A stretch of DNA of 64,000 bases, from contig NW_005178451.1 in the NCBI RefSeq assembly GCF_000341285.1, positions 1-64,000 on the forward strand, written 5' to 3'. The DNA comes from Galdieria sulphuraria. Lineage: Eukaryota > Rhodophyta > Bangiophyceae > Galdieriales > Galdieriaceae. The translations under genes and the position numbers were made by a program. The notes below the pieces were generated by a model. It saw only the letters and a program-made list of their open reading frames with translations. It was not told where the DNA came from and did no database searches. Positions 43,690-54,512 of the stretch are shown here, one piece after another. Numbering within the stretch: the stretch's first letter is position 1; the number at the start of each line of letters is the position of its first letter.

Positions 43690-44479
43690 TGAACAAAGTT
43701 AGAAGAAAATAGTTTTCTCTAGGCCACCGAATAAGTTGTCAAGCCTTTCCAAATGTGCCTCTATAACAACATGCAATCCCGCCAAATGATAAAGTCAATT
43801 TGAAGTTAAGATTGTGTTTATACATTTGGGTCTTGTTGCACTCTGACTTTAGTGGTCACGGCAACCAAAGAAAAAGATTGAAAGTAAAACTTCCAACGAT
43901 GTTTTCACAATTTAGTTAAATCGTTATGTTCATGCGTAAAAGTGACCTGGGGTATGGGAGTCCATAGTATTGAAGATATTCTGAAAGTCCTAGTTTCTAT
44001 GACCAGCACTCTTTCTTTCACTCTCTTTAGAATTCGGAAGACACCGAAAATAGTGTTCCAGCTCTTGAAAGGAGTATTTGTGAAATCGCTTCTTGTCATA
44101 CTATGCATTCTAACTATCTCTTCAATGCATCCAACAACAATTTCAAGACTGTGTTAAGAACAGGAACTACTTGGATAAAGCACTATTTAATTTTTGAAAA
44201 GCTCTTCAATGAAGGTTTGTGTCAAGTGGTTAGTTTCCTTTAGCAAAAATTACAAGTTACTTGGGAAATATGAGACTGGCTAATATTCATTTCACAATTT
44301 GTACAATTTTCAAATCCTATCTGCAAAACTAGGGAAATCTTATACATCCACATCAACCAACCTCTCATCTAATAAAATGACCATAAGATTCACAACTGCC
44401 TCTAATACCCAAAAAAGTAGAACCTCTTTCCTCTTTGCTTCTCTTTTCTTGGAACGTTTCTGCGGAGACTTGGTTACAT
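43690..44479. other. Unassigned region with a possible short coding relic
   Basis: Between ASF1 and the broken ligase copy. On the plus strand, after an acceptor-like TTTAG near 44028, about 70 codons stay open (NSVPALERS...) and include VLRTGTTWIKHYLIF. This resembles the sulfotransferase 5' phosphosulfate loop, but nothing else of that family follows. A gene relic is possible; no call is made. Confidence 0.3.
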
Positions 44480-46570
44480 TTTGCTTTTCTTTGATAGCAT
44501 TTCCCCCAAAAGTTCAGGCTCTATTCGTTTGCCAGTGGTTGTATCATGTATAAATTTCAACAAGTTACAACATATTTCATCCTGAATAACTGAATCGTGA
44601 AGATATGGCTTATGATTAAACACAAAGTTGCTGTTTCAGCTTGTCGTGGTCAGCCACTCTTCTCTGGCTTTGTCCGAAACACAGTATAGACAATTATCAA
44701 TCCCGTGCAAATCATTCTATTGGCAAATCAATGGCGTCCAAATAACCTTTCACAAGTAAAATCAACCCAGGAAATGAGAAATCTTGATCCTTGTGAGATG
44801 CATTGACAGATTTGCCAACGATAATCTGATCAATATTCATAAGTTCCCATTCTGAGCCAAAACAGCAAGATGAGATACAATATTCTCGTACTGAAGATGA
44901 AAACTTAGGCTTTTGTGTTCTTCCACTTGCATCTTTGAAGCTATTGGGTACATGTGACTTGTCTGCAAATATATGTTTTCCAAAGTAAAGCGTCTCTTGT
45001 CCAACAGAATTTCTCAACTTTCCTATTTTCCAATTCCGTTCTACAAGTGAAATAGGCATATATAACTTCAAATCAAAAGGAATCATAACTCTGGACGCCA
45101 AATCCGTAAATATAGCAAATGCATCTGCTATTTGCACTTTCATAGATCGAAATTTTGTTGTCCATGAAGCAGCAGAATCCTATCAGACATTGTATTGTTC
45201 TAACAACTTGATTTCCTACCAGAGATGAAACGAGCTTTAGTGTAACAGCATTTCAGTTGATGCTCTGTATGTTCTCAAATGTACTGTAGAAAGTTCATTA
45301 TCTACAGCAAAGGACTCTTCGTAAATTACCAATGGATCTCGTACAAACAAGCCTACCACGTGTTTTTGTATTTTTCTTATTGACTCTTTTTTCCAACCAT
45401 GTGCGATAAGATTTTTCATTCAATAGGGCTTCCATATAGTTGGAACGCCCCCGGAATCATTTTCTTCCTTGTAGAACAAACAAGTCAAGCGAATCGTGTT
45501 GTCTACTTTTTAGGATCTTGTTGCATTTCTTCCACTCTACGACCATCAAAAGATGCCCCTATCACACCCTTCACTTGTCGGGATAAAAATGAATACTAAA
45601 AAGTACCGCCTGGAATCAGTATCTAACAAATAACCCTTCATTGTGGGTGTTGTTGCTGTCAATGCTAGCGTAATTGGTGCAAGTATTGCCAATTGATCAA
45701 GAAGATAACGACATTCATCCACGGCTTGTGCTTGCAGAGTCACTTGTAAACATCAAGCAACCCATTCCAAACGCCATACAATCACATATAAACATCAGGA
45801 GTAATTTATTCATAAGCTTTCCTCCTAAATGTTCCACCTTAATATTCAATGAATCACAGTGGGAATCTTTTTGGCAAACAACAGCGTCAGGAGCAACGCC
45901 AAAATCTGAATCTACGTTTTTATTTCTATAGACTGGTCTCCTAATATCCTCCTTCCTCCACGTCGCTGTTTTATATCCTTGTCAAAGATGAAAACCAAGG
46001 ATACGGGATGTTTTGGGCATCCGGCAAATGGAGCTAAAGTGTATAAGGTCCTAGAACAACATAGTCCAAATTCACTCATCATAGATAACTAAAACCTGAT
46101 ATGTAGTCTATGCCGAAAGTTGGCTCCATCGGGGTAGTGAAACTTGTAACACCGAGGGATAGAATGCTGCGATACTAATAACAATGTCATTCTTGTTAAA
46201 AATGAAAATATCTCCAATCTTCGGAGCATCATATTCTGTTCAACCAATTCCAAACCTCATGCAAATCAACGACAACGCACTAACAACAGCCACCAAGAAA
46301 TGTAATTGTTTTAACAATTACACTTCAGGAGTCCCTTAGACCATTTAGTTTGCACAGTCTGCTCTCTAAAAAAACTCAATGGATAACCAATCACCAATCA
46401 GGTTGAGACTGTTCGTATTTTTGTAATTCCCCCAAGACTTCTGGTGTCGCAAAGATATAGTTACTTTTTGTGTTGACTTGTCCACTTGCACAATGATATC
46501 TTCTACTTTATTACCCCAGCGTAAAGAGCCATCTATCCCTTGACAGTCTGTTCCGTATATATTTGCAAAT
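44480..46570 (-). pseudogene. Broken glutamate-cysteine ligase copy
   Basis: Reading the minus strand from 46570 down, blocks of the eukaryotic glutamate-cysteine ligase catalytic subunit (first step of glutathione synthesis) appear in order but in several frames: SLRWGNKVEDIIVQVDKST, TPEVLGELQKYEQSQPDW, IFIFNKNDIVISIAAF, MAFGMGC, VDECRYLLDQLAILAPITLA, HVVGLFVRDPLVIYEESF, ASRVMIPFDLKLYMPIS, FPGLILLVKGYLDAIDL and LTTTS. Frame changes within conserved stretches (for example between SLR and TPEVLG) and in-frame stops show decay rather than introns alone. Glutathione is essential, so a working copy is expected elsewhere (inference). Confidence 0.85.
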
Positions 46571-47251
46571 TACAAAATGCGATTTCCTTTCACTAATATA
46601 GGGCTGGTAGCCTTTCAAGACAATAGATGACTAGTCAAAAAGTTCCCATTGCTTGTCAGTCTTTAGGTTGCGAAACAACTATAATAAAATCCACCAATAA
46701 CATTTACACTATTCAACCAGTCATCTGAAGTACTATTACTTTTAGTGAAATCGATATATGAATCAACAGGAAATTCTTGGCAAATTCTACGGATTCGATG
46801 GTGTCCAAAGGACATTTGAGATGTTGTGTCAATTTTAAAGACAGCTTTTCATCTATTCATATTACAATTCAACTGTCACTTTGTCCAGTCTCGACAACAC
46901 CTAAAATGTGTTCAACGACGTTGAAATATAGTTTGCAAAGTTTGTCCTGCAAGTAAAAACTTATTTATATAAACTATCTAACAAGGAATACACAAAAGCT
47001 ACAAACTTGAAAAACAACTGAAACTTTACGAAATAAGAAACAAACTCTCGAAATCATTACATCTTTACAAAAAGACAGAAACTTGGTTTCGATTTAAATT
47101 TACTAGAAACAAACATTTCTCGAAAACCTGGTGTTACAAATACAAAACTAATACATGGTTCTGGGCAACTCATATGGGAAGAAAAGTTATATACAACCAA
47201 ATTTGAAGTTTCAAAACTTTTAAAGTTACAACCAATGTTACAGGATGACAA
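46571..47251. other. Intergenic, nothing recognised
   Basis: About 680 AT-rich bases between the ligase copy and the 3' end of the CBM48 gene. It may include the promoter and 5' end of the old ligase gene. No open frame of interest. Confidence 0.45.
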
Positions 47252-48499
47252 TCACAGATCATCTCCAGCTTTCTCCTTTTCATTTGAATTTTCCTGTTTT
47301 GGAGTTACAATATAACGAAATTCATGATCACCGACAGGAAGATCAACAACTACACGAAAACATCCTTTTTCTTCTTCCCAGTTCAAAGGAATAGAATCCC
47401 ACTCAAGCCAATCTCCCATAAGCAAGACTTCTGAAGCATGTCCGGTATAAACAAATTCTGTCGGAACCAGCTTCTTTTTTAGGCACTTACAAAAACTTTA
47501 GTCCACAAAGAAACATGCTGATTTTCAACTCACCTCCAGATACTTCTGACGGCTAATCTCATGTGGACGTAGTTGTCGAGCGCCAGTTGCGGGAACGATA
47601 ATTCTAGAATCCTTGCTTCCACTTCTGCTTAATAAATTGCCAATCACAGAAGGCGAACGTGAACGAGAAGAAGTATTTTCACTGGAGGATCTACCCACGC
47701 GCTGACTAGTATGACCTAGATCAAAACTTTTACGGCCTTCTGAAAACGACTGCCCACGAGGACGAGCAATTTTGTTCAAGAACTCATCAATTGATCTCGA
47801 TGCTGTTAATCCTTTAGTCTGTGGCTTCGGAGGAAAAAAAGGATCAGATTCCGGAGGGAGCGAATTGGATCTTGAAGGACGTCCACTTTTGGTAGAAATA
47901 TCAGCTGCAGTATTTTCTCCTTCTTTGTCGTTGTGCTTTGCCTCAGCTTTCTTATCGTTTTCCTCCTTATGAATTACTTGTTTTTCACTACTTACAAAAT
48001 TTTCCTTCTCTTTTTTTATCTTACCGCTTTCAACTTCGGTTATATCCTTCGTCTCTCGAGGTATTTGATCTGGATACGATGTGCTCTTTCCTATGGAAGG
48101 ATAACTCTCCTTGGGTGAAAGAGAAGTAGGCTCTGAGAATCTTCTTTCAGAATTGCGTTTCTCCTGTGAAGATGTACGTCCCTTGTTCTCTCCAGAACCA
48201 AAAAACTTTGACAACGACGCAGGCAATATACCGAACAATGCAGACCCATGACTCGGTGGTGGTGGCTTCTTTGAGGAGTATTCCTTACCAGTAGAACTTG
48301 GAGAACCAAACGAGCCTGAAGTTTGTGAGATGTTCTGCTTAGCCTTTTGCTGAGGAATTTCCTGAACAGAACTAGGGGATTTACCACGAGAAATACCCTT
48401 GCAGTCAACTGGTTTCTGACCCTTCATTTGTTCTGTAGAGTACACATGTCCCTTTTTTGCACCTTGTAGTTGCTCACTGCTTTCTTTTGAAGAACTCAT
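47252..48499 (-). CDS. CBM48 (AMPK-beta-like glycogen-binding) protein with Ser-rich tail
   Basis: Two exons (48499-47534, 47473-47252; 60-nt intron) give 395 aa. The first ~320 residues are rich in S, K, P and E, contain repeated RSRS-type stretches (SSENTSSRSRSPS), and look disordered and phosphorylatable. The C-terminal ~70 residues (EFVYTGHASEVLLMGDW, LNWEEEKGCFRVVVDLPVGD, HEFRYIV) form a CBM48/AMPK glycogen-binding module. AMPK beta subunits carry an ASC domain after the module; here the protein ends right after it. A polysaccharide-targeting adaptor for floridean starch or glycogen metabolism is likely (inference). Orthology to a kinase beta subunit is not supported. Confidence 0.78.
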
Positions 48500-48599
48500 T
48501 TGTTCATTTCAGGCACAAAGCACAACAACTTCGCTTATCGCCGCAATTTCGATTTGGCCAAATCAGCAATTAGCATCGTGGCATATTCCAATTGTTCCA

Positions 48600-48795
48600 A
48601 ATGGACAATATGTCCAGTGGATTTCTAAATATAGCAATTTCTCGAAATGTCTCTCTATTTACATGTACACTATTCAGTTTAGTTTCTATTGGTTTATACA
48701 GTTGGTTGCCTCTTCTATACAATCATGAATTTTTTCTTAAGAATTTGAAAGAGGGGAAAATTTGTGAATTCTTTTCAGAACACGTATATGTCTGA
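48600..48795 (+). CDS. Possible small membrane protein
   Basis: ATG at 48600 opens 64 codons with one strong hydrophobic helix (LFTCTLFSLVSIGLYSWLPLL) followed by a charged tail. It starts 100 bp from the divergent CBM48 gene. The length and helix suit a small organelle membrane subunit, but no family is recognised. A GTATAT near the end could be a donor for a further exon. Confidence 0.25.
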
Positions 48796-49331
48796 AGAAT
48801 GGTTTTGAACCATATTGTTATCTTGGACCGTTCTATTCTCTGTAACTCCATGAAACACATCTAGAATCTTGATTCTTGTAGAAAGCCTTCTCACCCGCTA
48901 CACTATTCCAGCAAACGCTCATAGTTATAAATAGAGCAACAAGACGTCATAAATTATTGAGCCCTTGAACTGCGAAGGAAAGCATATTCGATAGTGACAT
49001 CCTACTAGAAAATGACAATTAACATCTTTTCTATCCAAGATTTTTCAGACTTGGCTCTCATCGCTTTATAGGGTTATAACGTTTTTTTACAGGAACTCAC
49101 AGAAAAATAGCTTGAAAGGCTTTACTCAGTCTAAAGATTCAGTACTCTCCCAAGACTACCTTCTTCTGCTACAAAAATTGGGGATTTGTAAAACTCCAAC
49201 TTAAGAATGTCAACAACAGTTCAACCACGTTATTTTGTGTAGCAGCAAGCGTTTGGTCAACAATGCAATCCAACGCTCTTCTCTCAAAGCCCTCCACAAA
49301 TTTGAATTTTCAATATTTGTTGTGTGTAATT
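48796..49331. other. Intergenic upstream of Spc25
   Basis: About 535 bp with no coding signal. An in-frame ATG at 49263 could extend Spc25 by 23 residues, but the family does not need it. Confidence 0.4.
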
Positions 49332-50214
49332 ATGAATCCTACTGCGGTGGTTAAACTGGATGAATATCTACAAAAAGCCCGGAAACACTTTGAACAGTGG
49401 AATGAAGAGCAGGTTTGTACTAAAGATTTTTGTTTCAGTTTATGAGTATCTTACTTTCGCTTTCCGTCTAGCTTCGGTTCCTCAACCATATCAAAGAAAG
49501 TCATTTCACTATGTCAAAGGACTTGCAAGGTTGTTTTCAGGTTACTTTCTTTTATTTGTCTTATTTCTTCTTTGAATAGAAAAAGCAGTGAGTTTGGCTC
49601 AAAGAGAAAAGCAATTACTTGAAACTGCCGAGAAAATATCGGAACGACTTGATAGCGAGAAACAAGAAATAGAGGCGGTGATGGCTGGTATATCACAGCT
49701 CAAGTCAAAGCAAGAAATGATACCTGAGAAAAAGACGAAACTAAAGGAAGAGTTGGAAAATCAATCGTCGCTTTTAAAGAGTCGGCAACGAGGTAGCTAT
49801 TGGCAAGGCACTGTCTTACTTCTATTTGAACTTTCATATAGCTTTTTCTGAAATCAACGAGACAAGTCAACAGAAATATGCCAACCTCCGAAACGCTATT
49901 CGCACTTATGAAAATTGCTTGGGTCTTCGATTGGAAAGAACAGAAGATGGAAGAATTGCTTTTATCTTTACTCATATTAATCAACAGGTTCCAGAGAGAG
50001 AATATTCTTTTTGTATCTTTGTAGATGAAAACGATCATTACCAAGGTAACTCTATCTTTCTTGTTGGCTCATAGTTCTTAAGATTTCTGCAGTGGAATCC
50101 TGTACACCGCCGGTAAAGGATATAACTGTGCTTTTGGAAAAACTTAACCGAGATGAGGACCTTTCTCGATTTATCTTATCCATACGAAAACGCTTTCAAG
50201 CCATGGTTTCCTAA
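49332..50214 (+). CDS. SPC25: Kinetochore protein Spc25
   Basis: Five exons (49332-49412, 49472-49529, 49580-49792, 49842-50045, 50093-50214; introns 59, 50, 49 and 47 nt) give 225 aa against 224 in human. A long coiled coil runs from about residue 5 to 130 (REKQLLETAEKISERLDSEK). A globular C-terminus follows: YENCLGLRLERTEDGRIAFI, FTHINQQVPEREYSFCIFVD, and LEKLNRDEDLSRFILSIRKR. Spc25 pairs with Spc24 in the NDC80 complex that links centromeric chromatin to spindle microtubules. Family identity is by pattern and length, strongest at the C-terminal domain. Confidence 0.88.
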
Positions 50215-50499
50215 ATATATTTATCGCCTCTATATTTCTTTTGAAGATTTTCAATTTCTATTTCTTCTAAATTGTTTTATCACGGCTATGTGACACTCAA
50301 CTCTTAAAATAAAGAAAATGGTTTGCTCTTTGCAAGATTTTGTAACAAGGGGTGTAGTCACTAAGGTAGCAAGGAATCAAAGTGAATGCATATAGCATAC
50401 TGAAAATGGTCAAACAATACAACTTCAAAAGAACTCGGAGTTCTTTTAGTTTTTCTGGATTGACAAGGCTTCGGAAGACATACGTATTCACTCCCTTGG

Positions 50500-51489
50500 A
50501 TGCTAACAATAATTTACTTTTGCAGTCTTAAAAAATGGTTGCTAATCTCTTTTGCTCTTGAAATGATAGCTTACATCTTGCTATACAATTCTTGTAAAGT
50601 TGTTGGCATTGCGATGAAATGGACTCTGTTTATTTCGAGTTGCGGTGAAAGAATAAGCTGTCGGAGAAAGGAAAGCTTTGACGTTTTGAAAACAGCTTTT
50701 CGCTTTAATTGGAAGAGCAACTTTTACAATAACCGTAATGGTATCGCCCGAGTACAACCTGCTGTTGGTATTCTTTCGTGGGTTGGAAACCACCTTGATA
50801 GAGTTGTTTGGCACAGTGACTTGACAACAACTCAAAGAAGAGGAAATTTTCTGACTTTATTCAAACTTCTATGTTCCACCTCAGATCCAAATAACAGAAA
50901 GGAGAAAACTGATTATTTGATTGACAAGACTTCCCACCCAAAGTTTTCGGAGAATAGCTTATCTACGAAGAGCCCAGAACGCGCTCAAAATGGAGTTGCA
51001 GAAAATGCACACGTGAACCCCTCAAGTGAAGAGTCGGTTTCGACTTCGAAAAAGAAACGACGTGAAAGGATACCTCATACAAGAGAAAGAAGGGATATGT
51101 TTTGGAGAGGCGTCACAACAGTGAACAAGGTGGAGGCACACGCTGGCCTAACAACTTTTGCGTTGGTTGTAAGAAGCTTAGAGGCCAAGCGTATTTTCTC
51201 TCCTCCGTGCTCACCTGCAAGACGAGGGTATCTACTTGCTGACGACTATAATTTACATATAGTTGCTTCTACGGCGTCTTTTGGAAAAAAAGCAGTTCCT
51301 CGAGTCAAGGCACGAAGGAGACTAAGAGAAGCTTGTCGTCGTATTTTTCCTTTTCACGCGAAAAGGCATAAAGAGTACACTATAACTGCACATCCGGTGG
51401 TTCTTTTTGCAAAATGGGAGGATATATTGGCTGATGTATATGAAGCACTGAAACGAACCAATTGTTATATAGAAGATATAGATAGTTGA
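50500..51489 (+). CDS. RnpA-like bacterial-type RNase P protein with long N-terminus
   Basis: A single exon of 329 aa from 50500. The ATG at 50614 (MKWTLFISSCGERISCRRK) is the better start if a targeting peptide is expected, giving 291 aa. The last ~130 residues resemble the bacterial RNase P protein subunit: RDMFWRGVTTV, HIVASTASFGKKAV, the basic RNR-type helix PRVKARRRLREACRR (about 267-281), then YTITAHPVVLFAKWEDILADV. RnpA binds the catalytic RNA and pre-tRNA leader. Red algal plastids are known to encode the RNA subunit (rnpB), so a nuclear-encoded plastid partner is plausible. The classical RNR motif is imperfect, so this needs a profile search. Confidence 0.6.
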   Translation: MLTIIYFCSLKKWLLISFALEMIAYILLYNSCKVVGIAMKWTLFISSCGERISCRRKESFDVLKTAFRFNWKSNFYNNRNGIARVQPAVGILSWVGNHLDRVVWHSDLTTTQRRGNFLTLFKLLCSTSDPNNRKEKTDYLIDKTSHPKFSENSLSTKSPERAQNGVAENAHVNPSSEESVSTSKKKRRERIPHTRERRDMFWRGVTTVNKVEAHAGLTTFALVVRSLEAKRIFSPPCSPARRGYLLADDYNLHIVASTASFGKKAVPRVKARRRLREACRRIFPFHAKRHKEYTITAHPVVLFAKWEDILADVYEALKRTNCYIEDIDS

Positions 51490-53799
51490 CATATGAAAGG
51501 TTTGCCATGCCCAGTCTTGTCACATGAGTATTCGTAAACAAGTATACGACAACAAATCTGTTGTAAATATATTTGATATATTTGATCAACTTTATTTGAA
51601 ATCAACAGTAAAAGTGGATAAGCTTTTTATGTGTTTGCTTGAAAGAAGTAGGATAAGCCATTCCTGAAACTCGTTTACATTTGATTGTACAAGGAAAGTT
51701 TAAAATCAGAATAACAGCAACATAGTTTAGACATTGAAAGATATTTTAAAAGTCTCGGTAGACAACTCTACGGCGTTGCTTCAAATGGCTTTGAAAACAG
51801 ATGATTTCTTTGAAAGTTCTGTATTTAAAGAAATACAATTACGTGACTAGGTCGACCCAATTTTGTTGTATTTTGGAGTAAAAAAATGGCTAATTGTTCT
51901 GGTCGATTCGCTTTCAAGATAACAGCGGACTCTTTATTTGTAAATTGAAACAAGCCTACTACCTTTTCGATGACATTATAATATGCGGAGACTCTGGATA
52001 CGTTTTCAAAATTGAAGCGAAACCGTTAAAACTACAACTTGTAGTATAACACGATCTTCCTTCCGTTCCGATTATAAATTTACTCGAAGCAGTCGTATAT
52101 TAAAGTGTTAAACTTTAACCACGAATATGTGTTATCCGGTGTTCGTTACAATCTTTGGTCAATTCACTTCATGGACGACCTTTCAAGCCGGAGTCGCTTA
52201 GTAGACTTGTGGATGCCATAACGCAGTTTTCGAATAGGACTCATGAGAAACATGGACAAAATGGAACAAAGAAGAGGTATAGCGAATTTTTTTCAGTAGC
52301 CGCTTCAGATTATCATTGCAACACAGTGTACTGTGATTCTGCAAGTAGGGAGACTTGTGTTGAAAAGTTACATCAACATTGCTGTGGTATTGTGAAGACT
52401 TGCTTACCAAGAATATTTTTCAAAATTTGAGCAAGAATACAGCAAGTTGTGTTTTATGTGCATAACAATGTGTTGATACGGGAAATGCTGTCATCAATGT
52501 GTGACTAGTGTGGAAGCTATCAGAATTGGCCTTTCCTCCATAGTGTACAAATGTTTAACGAAACTTGCCATAACATGAAAGATGAGCTTTCCAGATGCTG
52601 AAACGGTTGCGTTGTTCGCGCTTGCCTTCAGATTGCATTTCCAAGGTTTCAGATGGATCATGAAAGGAATGGAAACAGAACCCTCTATTTATAATGTTTA
52701 TCCATTGAGAAAAATTTGAATCTCCCTGTATCAGACTTTTCAAAGATACAGGCATCAGTTTGGAAGTTCACATTTTGATAAGAGAAAAGAGACCAAGTCT
52801 ATCTCTAAATTTCTGAAAAAAGTTGCTCAAAAGGATAGTTAAAATTAGCGGCCAATGACATTGCGTTATGATGTTTGGACTGAAGAAAACGTTCTAGAGT
52901 TCAGGGTCATATGAAAGGAAGATTGAAGAGTTTGCTACTTAACGCAAAAACTATTCTCGTGAAAAAAGATACAATAAAGAACACTTGCATGACTGGAGAG
53001 TTTCCTATTGGAATGAAACCATTGCAGACTAGGACAACGGATAGAATGAGGCTATTGGGGTTGAACCGTCTTCTGAGCCCTAACACTTGAACTCGTTGTA
53101 TCCTAAAAATACTATAATAAGAGCCAATCATGTCGTGGAGTTTCAAAGACGCCCTTCAAAAAGAAGAAGCATGTTTTTGATTGGACTCGACGGAGCAGTA
53201 AATTCCAGAAAATCGTCAAAGTTTTATTGAAAAACGAATATGAGATGATGAAAAGAAAGAAGAAAGAGAATATTCTTCATAGGAGTGGAAAGGATATGAA
53301 ATGGTTTGTTCTCTTTTGCAGTTTTCGATTGAAGTACAAATATAATGAATGATAAAACTGTTTGATCCAGCTTATTGTGTAAAAAAAGATACATTCACGT
53401 TGACAGGGCTAGCTAGCTTGATTTTTCAATATTTAATCATTTCATTCACCTTGAAAGGGATTAAATTTCTTTCGTTACTAGATAGACTGGATTATAGATC
53501 TATCCTCGTGGTTACCAATAGTGATAGGATACAAACGCATGATTGCAGTCATTTTTCTTGGACTGGTAGCCTAAGCTGAAAATATACTCGAAATTTTATG
53601 CTGCTTTTGAATGACAAGTAACGATTCTATTAGCTTCGAACTTTTATAGCCGTTGTCCAAAGGACAGTCGTTTGGAGAGTGGAAAAGAAGAATCGGTATG
53701 GAAATGTTTTGGCGCTCAAATCTTTTAGAACCACGTGGAAGGTTCGAATCATAATGCGTGGCCGTTTTTTATTAATCGAATTTTCGAGTCGCCGGCCGA
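51490..53799. other. Gene-poor stretch with possible relics
   Basis: 2.3 kb without a gene I can support. Protein-like stretches occur at 52170-52430 (plus, no ATG; RPFKPESLSRLVDAITQF) and around 52920-53090 (plus; LLLNAKTILVKKDTIKNT), but they are broken by stops and match nothing I know. They may be remains of one decayed gene. No terminal repeats or transposase motif were seen. Confidence 0.4.
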
Positions 53800-54408
53800 A
53801 TGAGTATCAAGAAATGGTTCACTGGTAAAGCAACCACAACCCAAAGCAACATGAATAAGCAAGAGAAGGTGAAGCAACTGAGTATTGTTCCAACAAAACA
53901 CAATTCGTGTTGTTCGTCAACAACAAAAATCGAACGAGAGAGTTCTTCCGCGTCTCTACCCTACGAACCGACCTGTTTGCACGTCTCCTGTGTCGATGGA
54001 AACGATTCACAGTCGTCTGAACAAATAGTTAAGGAAAAATCCGTTCGGAAGTTTGGTTTGTTTGGTTTGTGGTGGAAAAGTAGTCGAAGTTCTAGTCTAG
54101 TAAAAACTACGGAAGGAACAACTCAACAACAGAGCGAACAGCAAGTTGAAAACAACCAGTTGTTGAAAGATCCTAATGTTTTAGCGTTTCTTGAAAGTGT
54201 TGATCGCCGTCTTAATGACAGTCGTCTTCCTTTGGATAAGAGCGATATGGTTCGGTTGGAAACTTTTCAAGCACAAGCAATGGCAGATGGTTGCAACGAA
54301 CTTTTGGATATTATTGAATACTTCGAATGGGAGAATGATCGGTGCTTACTTATTTTGAGGAGTGCAGGTCCTTCCAAACCGTTCTCAGCGGTTGCTTGTT
54401 CGTCTTAA
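53800..54408 (+). CDS. Unrecognised 202-aa protein
   Basis: ATG at 53800 begins MSIKKWFTGKATTTQ. The first 110 residues are serine/threonine-rich and low-complexity, with a short aromatic patch (RKFGLFGLWWKSS). The C-terminal ~70 residues are predicted helical (DPNVLAFLESVDRRLNDSRL, DKSDMVRLETFQAQAMADGC) and look like a small folded domain. No family recognised. Coding is supported by length, codon use like its neighbours and a clean ATG. It is followed 105 bp later by the CPP1-like gene on the same strand. Confidence 0.6.
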   Translation: MSIKKWFTGKATTTQSNMNKQEKVKQLSIVPTKHNSCCSSTTKIERESSSASLPYEPTCLHVSCVDGNDSQSSEQIVKEKSVRKFGLFGLWWKSSRSSSLVKTTEGTTQQQSEQQVENNQLLKDPNVLAFLESVDRRLNDSRLPLDKSDMVRLETFQAQAMADGCNELLDIIEYFEWENDRCLLILRSAGPSKPFSAVACSS

Positions 54409-54512
54409 GGGGAATGATATGTGGAAAAATTTTGGGAAGCTTCAACACGAGTTTTGTATTCTTTCTTTTTATGAAAATTTGTAATAAATAGTGAACGTTG
54501 TATGTGTTGGTA

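Noticed and set aside
53735-53765. GGTTCGAATC, a T-loop-like string upstream of the 202-aa gene
   Set aside because: The flanking bases do not pair as a T-stem and no cloverleaf can be folded around it.
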